64,000 nucleotides of DNA from Chthonomonadaceae bacterium. GTDB taxonomy: Bacteria; Armatimonadota; Fimbriimonadia; Fimbriimonadales; Fimbriimonadaceae. Under the pieces are notes generated by a model. The model searched no databases, was not told the DNA's origin, and saw only the letters and a list, made by a program, of their open reading frames with translations. The stretch is taken from positions 2,418,001 through 2,482,000 of the forward strand of contig CP054189.1 in NCBI GenBank assembly GCA_015709495.1, given 5' to 3'. The position numbers were made by a program, and so were the translations under genes. Below are positions 60,524 through 64,000 of the stretch, piece by piece. The first letter of the stretch is position 1, and each line of letters opens with the position of its first letter.

Positions 60524-60721
60524 GTGCGACCCGATCTGGGTGCCACCCCAAACTTGCTTTGGGGTGAGGCTCACCCCCTCCTTAAGTGATCCGGCGGTGC
60601 AGGCGACCTCTCGACCGGATAGAGGTCCGCGGCGGGTTGGCTCCTGCCGGAGCACCCCAAAACGAGTTTGGGGTGAGGCTCACCCCCTCCTTAAGTGATC
60701 CGGCGGTGCAGGCGACCTCTC
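60524..60721 (+). repeat. Left REP cluster with 55-bp direct duplication
   Basis: It contains GTGCGACCC..GGGTGCCACCC (60524-60548), the near-perfect palindrome CACCCCAAAC..TTTGGGGTG (60544-60566) and the GGAGCACCCC..TTTGGGGTG palindrome (60649-60675). A 55-bp segment is repeated exactly at 60558-60612 and 60667-60721. The RAYT stop codon and about the last 13 codons lie inside the second copy. Confidence 0.8.
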
Positions 60722-61273
60722 AACCGGACAAGGGTCCACAGCGAACGGCAGGCCGTCCAGATCGGCATAGAACCGCGCGCTCGACCAGGGCCAGTCGCAG
60801 GGGGACTGCGCGAGCCCTCTCGCAACGGGGTTCCAATGCATGTATTCGATGCTGTTCCAGATCGAATTTGGGCTAAAGAGGTTACGATCATAACCGGGCC
60901 CGTCTTGCCAGAAGCGATGACGGAGCCTCCCTCGTTCGGATCGAACGGCGAGTTGGCTCGCCGTCTCTGGCTCGTGCTCCCGCAGCCAGTTAAGACATCG
61001 GGTGGCGGCTCGCTTCTTGATGCCGGTCAAGATGAGGTCCATCCGGTAAGGCGCGTCCAATGGCAGCACGAGCAGGTGCGCATGCTCCGGCATCAGGACA
61101 TAGGCCCAGACGTGGAAGCGCCACTGGGACCGAGCATCGCTTAGGGCCGCGAGAACGATCTGCCGAAGAGGATCGCGATCGAGAAGAGGCCACCGGTGGT
61201 AGCACGAGAACGTGAGCTCGTGGGCATGTCCCGGCTCGTTAAACGTGACACGGCTCTTGCGGTGAGAAGGCAC
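60680..61273 (-). CDS. REP-associated tyrosine transposase (RAYT, IS200-like)
   Basis: A 197-residue Y1/HUH transposase of the RAYT group. The HUH motif is PEHAHLLVLP (about 62-71) and the catalytic Tyr is in NSIEYMHWNPVARGL (about 142-156), followed by WPWSSARFY, all diagnostic of RAYTs. RAYTs nick and join REP sequences as single strands and are usually single-copy domesticated genes beside REPs, as here. Its C-terminus is encoded by the REP repeat. It appears intact and may be active on the REPs in this window. Confidence 0.93.
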   Translation of the reverse strand: MPSHRKSRVTFNEPGHAHELTFSCYHRWPLLDRDPLRQIVLAALSDARSQWRFHVWAYVLMPEHAHLLVLPLDAPYRMDLILTGIKKRAATRCLNWLREHEPETASQLAVRSERGRLRHRFWQDGPGYDRNLFSPNSIWNSIEYMHWNPVARGLAQSPCDWPWSSARFYADLDGLPFAVDPCPVERSPAPPDHLRRG

Positions 61274-61333
61274 CGATTCAGATTACACGGCCTGACGTTG
61301 GTCCCCGCTACGGTCGCCCTTGGGCCGAGTGCC

Positions 61334-61508
61334 GGAGCACCCCAAAACGAGTTTGGGGTGGCACCCATGGGAAGCAGACTCGTTCAATCGGATTGCCACC
61401 AGCCCGTGGAGTTCTCTAACTTCCCTACTAAATGGACGGGCAGGTGGGGCTTCGTGCGACCCAATCTGGGTGGCACCCGTGGGAAGTGAATTCGGCCCAC
61501 GGGAAGGC
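61334..61508 (+). repeat. Right REP cluster
   Basis: It includes the 27-bp module starting GGAGCACCCC (61334-61360, identical to 60649-60675), a GTGCGACCC..GGGTGGCACCC module (61454-61478) and CACCCGTGGG..GGCCCACGGG (61474-61503), a CCCGTGGG/CCCACGGG hairpin. The intergenic span 61274-61620 has no gene. Confidence 0.75.
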
Positions 61509-61620
61509 CAACTGCCGCGGCTTAGTTCCAGGTTCGTCGCAGGTAGGCGGACATCCTTCGAGCGGCTCGAACGAGACCCTCAACCCTGCGAGGGTCGAGG
61601 GATGCAAATGCAAGCGAGAG

Positions 61621-61830
61621 CTAGGCCGCGGACTCGCCGTCTTCGAACTGCACCCGACTCACGGGTTCGGCGCTCGCGAAATCCCAATTGTCGCAGTCCA
61701 ACCTGCGGCAGTAGATCATCCGTTGCTGCGTGCCGTCCGCCGCTTCGACGTCCGCCATTTTCGCGAACCTGCAATCGAGACACAGTTCGGGCTCCAGTAA
61801 GCGAACGATTTTGAGTTGTCGGCGTGCCAT
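61621..61830 (-). CDS. Small zinc-ribbon-like protein
   Basis: A 69-residue protein with two Cys pairs, CLDC (17-20) and a C-x4-C (41-46, CRRLDC), which probably bind a metal. ATG 61830 was chosen because GGGAG lies 6 nt upstream. No family is recognised. It is the distal gene after aat on the same strand, with 142 bp between them. It could be a nucleic-acid-binding or regulatory peptide. Confidence 0.65.
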   Translation of the reverse strand: MARRQLKIVRLLEPELCLDCRFAKMADVEAADGTQQRMIYCRRLDCDNWDFASAEPVSRVQFEDGESAA

Positions 61831-61972
61831 CCGTTGCTCCCGTCGCCCCATCCGGCCTTGCCGCGCCCCTTCCTTGGAGCGCTCGCCATCGATCGGGCTC
61901 ACTACAGTTGTGGGTTGCCGGAGCCTCGACCCGCTCGGCACAAATACGGGATTGGAGCGGGAAGTCGGGCCG

Positions 61973-62569
61973 CTACAGGTCGAAGGGGCAGCGATCCCAG
62001 GGGGTTCGTACCCTTCCCCACCGCGCGAGCAGCGACTCGTACTCCGCTTGCGAGATGTCGAACGAGCCCATCGACTCCAGATGCGGGTTGGGGATCTGGG
62101 CGTCGAACACCTGGAACCCCTGGGAGCGGCAGAGGTGAACGGCCTCGACCAATGCGACCTTGGAAGCATTGGATTCCGCGTGAAACATCGATTCCGCCGA
62201 GAAAACAGAGCCGATGGCGAGGCCGAAGAGGCCCCCGACGAGCCGCTCCCCCTGGTAGACCTCGACCGAGTGCGCCCAGCCTTCGACATGCGCTTGCATG
62301 TAGGCCCGGATCAATTCCTCCGTGATCCAGTTGTCGGCCTCCCTCAGACACCCTCGCACCACGTCTTCGAACCTACGGTCGGCCGTAACCTCGAACGCCC
62401 CGCGACGGAGCACCGCCTTGAGAGTCCTCGAGACCCGCGCGCCTTCGATTGGAAAAAGAGCCCTGCGGTCGGGTTTGTACCAGTTCAACTCACCCGCCGC
62501 ATCGCCCATGACGAACGCTCCGCAGAGATAGCCGTACCGCAATTCCCAGGTCGTGAGTTCGGATCGCAT
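61973..62569 (-). CDS. aat: Leucyl/phenylalanyl-tRNA-protein transferase
   Basis: A 198-residue Aat. Diagnostic segments are ELNWYKPDRRALFPIEG, the SVEVYQGERLVGGLFGLAIG strand, FSAESMFHAESNASKVALV and the NPHLESMG ending. It transfers Leu or Phe to the N-terminus of proteins with Arg/Lys ends, making them ClpS/ClpAP substrates (N-degron pathway). It starts 6 bp after the methyltransferase stop, so the two are co-transcribed. No clpS lies nearby in the window. Confidence 0.93.
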   Translation of the reverse strand: MRSELTTWELRYGYLCGAFVMGDAAGELNWYKPDRRALFPIEGARVSRTLKAVLRRGAFEVTADRRFEDVVRGCLREADNWITEELIRAYMQAHVEGWAHSVEVYQGERLVGGLFGLAIGSVFSAESMFHAESNASKVALVEAVHLCRSQGFQVFDAQIPNPHLESMGSFDISQAEYESLLARWGRVRTPWDRCPFDL

Positions 62570-62575
62570 CTTGAC

Positions 62576-63292
62576 TTAGAACGAACCGCGCTCCCAAAGC
62601 ATCGCATGGAACAGCGGCGCGATCGAGAGGTCCGCCATACCGGGGTCGGCCTCAAGCGCTGCGGGGGTGGGGACCGGTTCGACGTATTCCCTCAACAGAA
62701 ACCCGCTCCGAAGGAACGCGCCGAAGAACCGCTCCAGCGTCCGATGGTGCTGCATCACGGTGATTCCGCGCCACGACTGGATCCCGCCGGGATACGCGAA
62801 GTAGCGGTGAACGGGCCAATGGAGTTTCCTCCCCTCGGAGTCCTTCACCCAACCCGAAGAACAGGTGGAGATCGGAGTCACGTTGCTCACGACGCATCGT
62901 CCTCCCGGACGCAACACCCTCGCAATCTCGGCAACCGCTACCTCGAAGCCTTCGATGTCGACGAACGTGACGTAAGAAACGACTTGGTCGAACGCGCCGT
63001 TGGAAAACGGAAGGCGCTCGCCGCGAGACCGGGCTAGGCGGCTGAGGCCCTTTTCTTTCGCTGAGGCAAGCAAGGCCCGGACGGGGTCGATACCCACAAC
63101 GCTTGCCCCGAGTTCGGCGAGCATCTTACCGAATCGCCCCTCACCGCAGCCGACATCGAGGATCACTGCCCTGTTCACGTCGCCACAAAGCCTCAGCATG
63201 ACCTCGTCGAGCAGGTGCGTTCGGTTTGTGTCGCCCTCTTCGACGAACTTCTGCCAGGCGTCCGCGGACTCGATCCAACCTCCCTCTTTCAT
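62576..63292 (-). CDS. SAM-dependent class I methyltransferase
   Basis: A 238-residue methyltransferase. Motif I is VILDVGCGEGRFGKML (near 43-58), with SVVGIDP for the acidic SAM-ribose contact, RLPFSNGAFDQVVSY and IARVLRPGGRCVVS. It belongs to the Methyltransf_11/UbiE-like group; the acceptor is unknown. It heads the aat operon. The end of its gene is 6 bp from aat. Confidence 0.88.
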   Translation of the reverse strand: MKEGGWIESADAWQKFVEEGDTNRTHLLDEVMLRLCGDVNRAVILDVGCGEGRFGKMLAELGASVVGIDPVRALLASAKEKGLSRLARSRGERLPFSNGAFDQVVSYVTFVDIEGFEVAVAEIARVLRPGGRCVVSNVTPISTCSSGWVKDSEGRKLHWPVHRYFAYPGGIQSWRGITVMQHHRTLERFFGAFLRSGFLLREYVEPVPTPAALEADPGMADLSIAPLFHAMLWERGSF

Positions 63293-63340
63293 GAAGAAGA
63301 TTTAACCGGATACCGGCTCCAGATCGCTCATAATCTGGGC

Positions 63341-63766
63341 ATGACCGACGCAACTTTCCGAGCCACGATGGAGAGCCCCGGACACAAGCTCCGAGCCGCT
63401 TTCGAGGGTTTTCCCGACGCCGGACTCGACGCTCAACTATCGCCCCAATCGATGACGCCCCGCCAGATCGCGGAGCACCTGTGCGACTGCTACCTCGCCT
63501 TTGAGGACGCTCTCCAGGGGAAGAAACACGACTGGGGAGCCTACACGGCCAAGGGCAGCACTTCCGAGGAGCTTCTCCAAGAGATGATGTCGCTCCGTGG
63601 GGCGGCCGTCGAGAAGGCCCTCGCCGCGACCGAGGTGAAGCACAAGCTCGAAGCGCTCGAGTACATCTCCCTGCATGACGAGTACCACATCGGCCAGCTC
63701 TGCCTGCTTCGCCTGGAAGCCGATCCGGAGTGGAAGTTCGACAGCATCTATGCCCATCTGATGTAG
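63341..63766 (+). CDS. DinB-family protein
   Basis: A 141-residue DinB-fold protein with the N-terminal metal histidine in QIAEHLCDCYLAFEDAL and the C-terminal SLHDEYHIGQLCLLRL. It is divergent from the methyltransferase by 48 bp. ATG 63341 was chosen because the longer frame overlaps the methyltransferase start. This is the third DinB-fold gene in the window. Confidence 0.82.
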   Translation: MTDATFRATMESPGHKLRAAFEGFPDAGLDAQLSPQSMTPRQIAEHLCDCYLAFEDALQGKKHDWGAYTAKGSTSEELLQEMMSLRGAAVEKALAATEVKHKLEALEYISLHDEYHIGQLCLLRLEADPEWKFDSIYAHLM

Positions 63767-63886
63767 ATTCAAACGGCACCGAGGTATACTCGGCGCTCAA
63801 ATCACACGGTCGTCGCTCCGCCGCAGGTGGCCCCATGGGCTAAGGCGAGGCTCAAGCGCGACCGGCGGAACAACCTGGAGGAAAAC

Positions 63887-64000
63887 TTGGCGCAACTCAG
63901 CATGAAAGAACTGCTGGAGTCGGGTGTGCATTTCGGCCACCAGACCCGGCGGTGGAACCCCAAGATGAAGCGATACATCTATGGGGCTCGCAACGGAATC
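63887..64000 (+). CDS. rpsB: Ribosomal protein uS2 (partial)
   Basis: The first 38 residues of uS2: [20 protein letters not shown], then [17 protein letters not shown]. The start is TTG 63887 with GGAGG 7 nt upstream. The rest lies beyond the right edge. TATACT at 63784-63789 is a plausible -10 box, leaving a leader of about 90 nt. Confidence 0.95.
   Translation, partial: MAQLSMKELLESGVHFGHQTRRWNPKMKRYIYGARNGI

Larger units (their letters stand above)
60478..61594. mobile_element. RAYT unit bounded by 22-bp inverted repeats
   Basis: The unit is framed by 22-bp exact inverted repeats (60478-60499 and 61573-61594; each contains CTCGCAGGGTTGAGGG or its complement). Inside are REP-type palindromes on both sides of the RAYT gene and a pair of identical 27-bp modules starting GGAGCACCCC (60649-60675 and 61334-61360). 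The 194-bp element at 45023 matches its ends with the RAYT removed. Confidence 0.65.

Noticed and set aside
61730-63037. A 435-codon plus-strand open frame
   Set aside because: It is antisense to the small Cys protein, aat and the methyltransferase, all of which have clear family signatures.

Overview
The window looks like a chromosome segment of a GC-rich, diderm bacterium, most likely an Armatimonadota/Fimbriimonadia member. This is inferred, not proven. The pointers are six secreted proteins with PEP-CTERM tails (VPEP, a hydrophobic stretch, then RRRR/K), a phosphate porin and NrfH/NrfA that imply an outer membrane and periplasm, several DinB-fold proteins, DUF1800, and a REP-associated (RAYT) transposase. 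Coding is dense, with many 4-bp stop/start overlaps. No tRNA, rRNA or CRISPR array was seen.

Layout. 1-8.4 kb: a DUF4139-like secreted protein, an M14 zinc carboxypeptidase, two PEP-CTERM proteins with their own terminators, a GT4/GT5 glycosyltransferase divergent from a phosphoribosyltransferase, and a Tat-exported alkaline phosphatase. 8.5-14.3 kb: a ribosome-biogenesis and protein-targeting cluster, ffh-rpsP-khpA-rimM-obgE-nadD-rsfS-TPR protein, with no trmD or rplS. 14.4-18.1 kb: translin-like protein with RadC, a DinB-like protein, an orphan ParB and a nitrilase-fold amidohydrolase. 18.1-23.8 kb: a phosphate operon (porin-pstS-pstC-pstA-pstB) behind an 11-bp-period Pho-box-like repeat; its PstC carries an extra extracytoplasmic domain of about 200 residues. 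23.8-30.3 kb: RidA, a WD40-like protein, a phage-type small protein related to the Acb2/Tad1 hairpin family, DUF1800, bL25, a MOP/ANKH-like membrane protein and an outer-membrane barrel.

30.5-39.8 kb: a large M14-type peptidase, a 1372-residue protein built from three amidohydrolase modules of which only the middle one keeps its metal ligands, a DinB protein and a PEP-CTERM protein. 40-46.7 kb is accessory: a gene whose 3' end is duplicated 1.5 kb downstream, a pseudopilin, a PEP-CTERM zincin protease, an MntA antitoxin with a HepT toxin broken by an in-frame stop, and a RAYT-less REP element. 46.7-55 kb: a CoA-transferase, two PEP-CTERM proteins, and an nrfHA operon (ammonifying nitrite reduction) whose catalytic gene is split by a 1244-bp ISL3-type insertion sequence with intact ends and target duplication. 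55-64 kb: FecR-domain, DUF1905 and PA2928-like proteins, a 2-oxo-acid dehydrogenase E2, an ankyrin protein, a RAYT unit with its REP palindromes, aat, a methyltransferase, a DinB protein and the start of rpsB.

The most notable signals are the nrfA knockout by a nearly pristine IS, the autonomous RAYT unit with a matching deletion derivative 15 kb away, the triple amidohydrolase, the chromosomal Acb2/Tad1-like protein, the enlarged PstC with a Pho box upstream of its operon, and a recurring -10 box placed 6-9 nt before start codons, which suggests leaderless transcripts.
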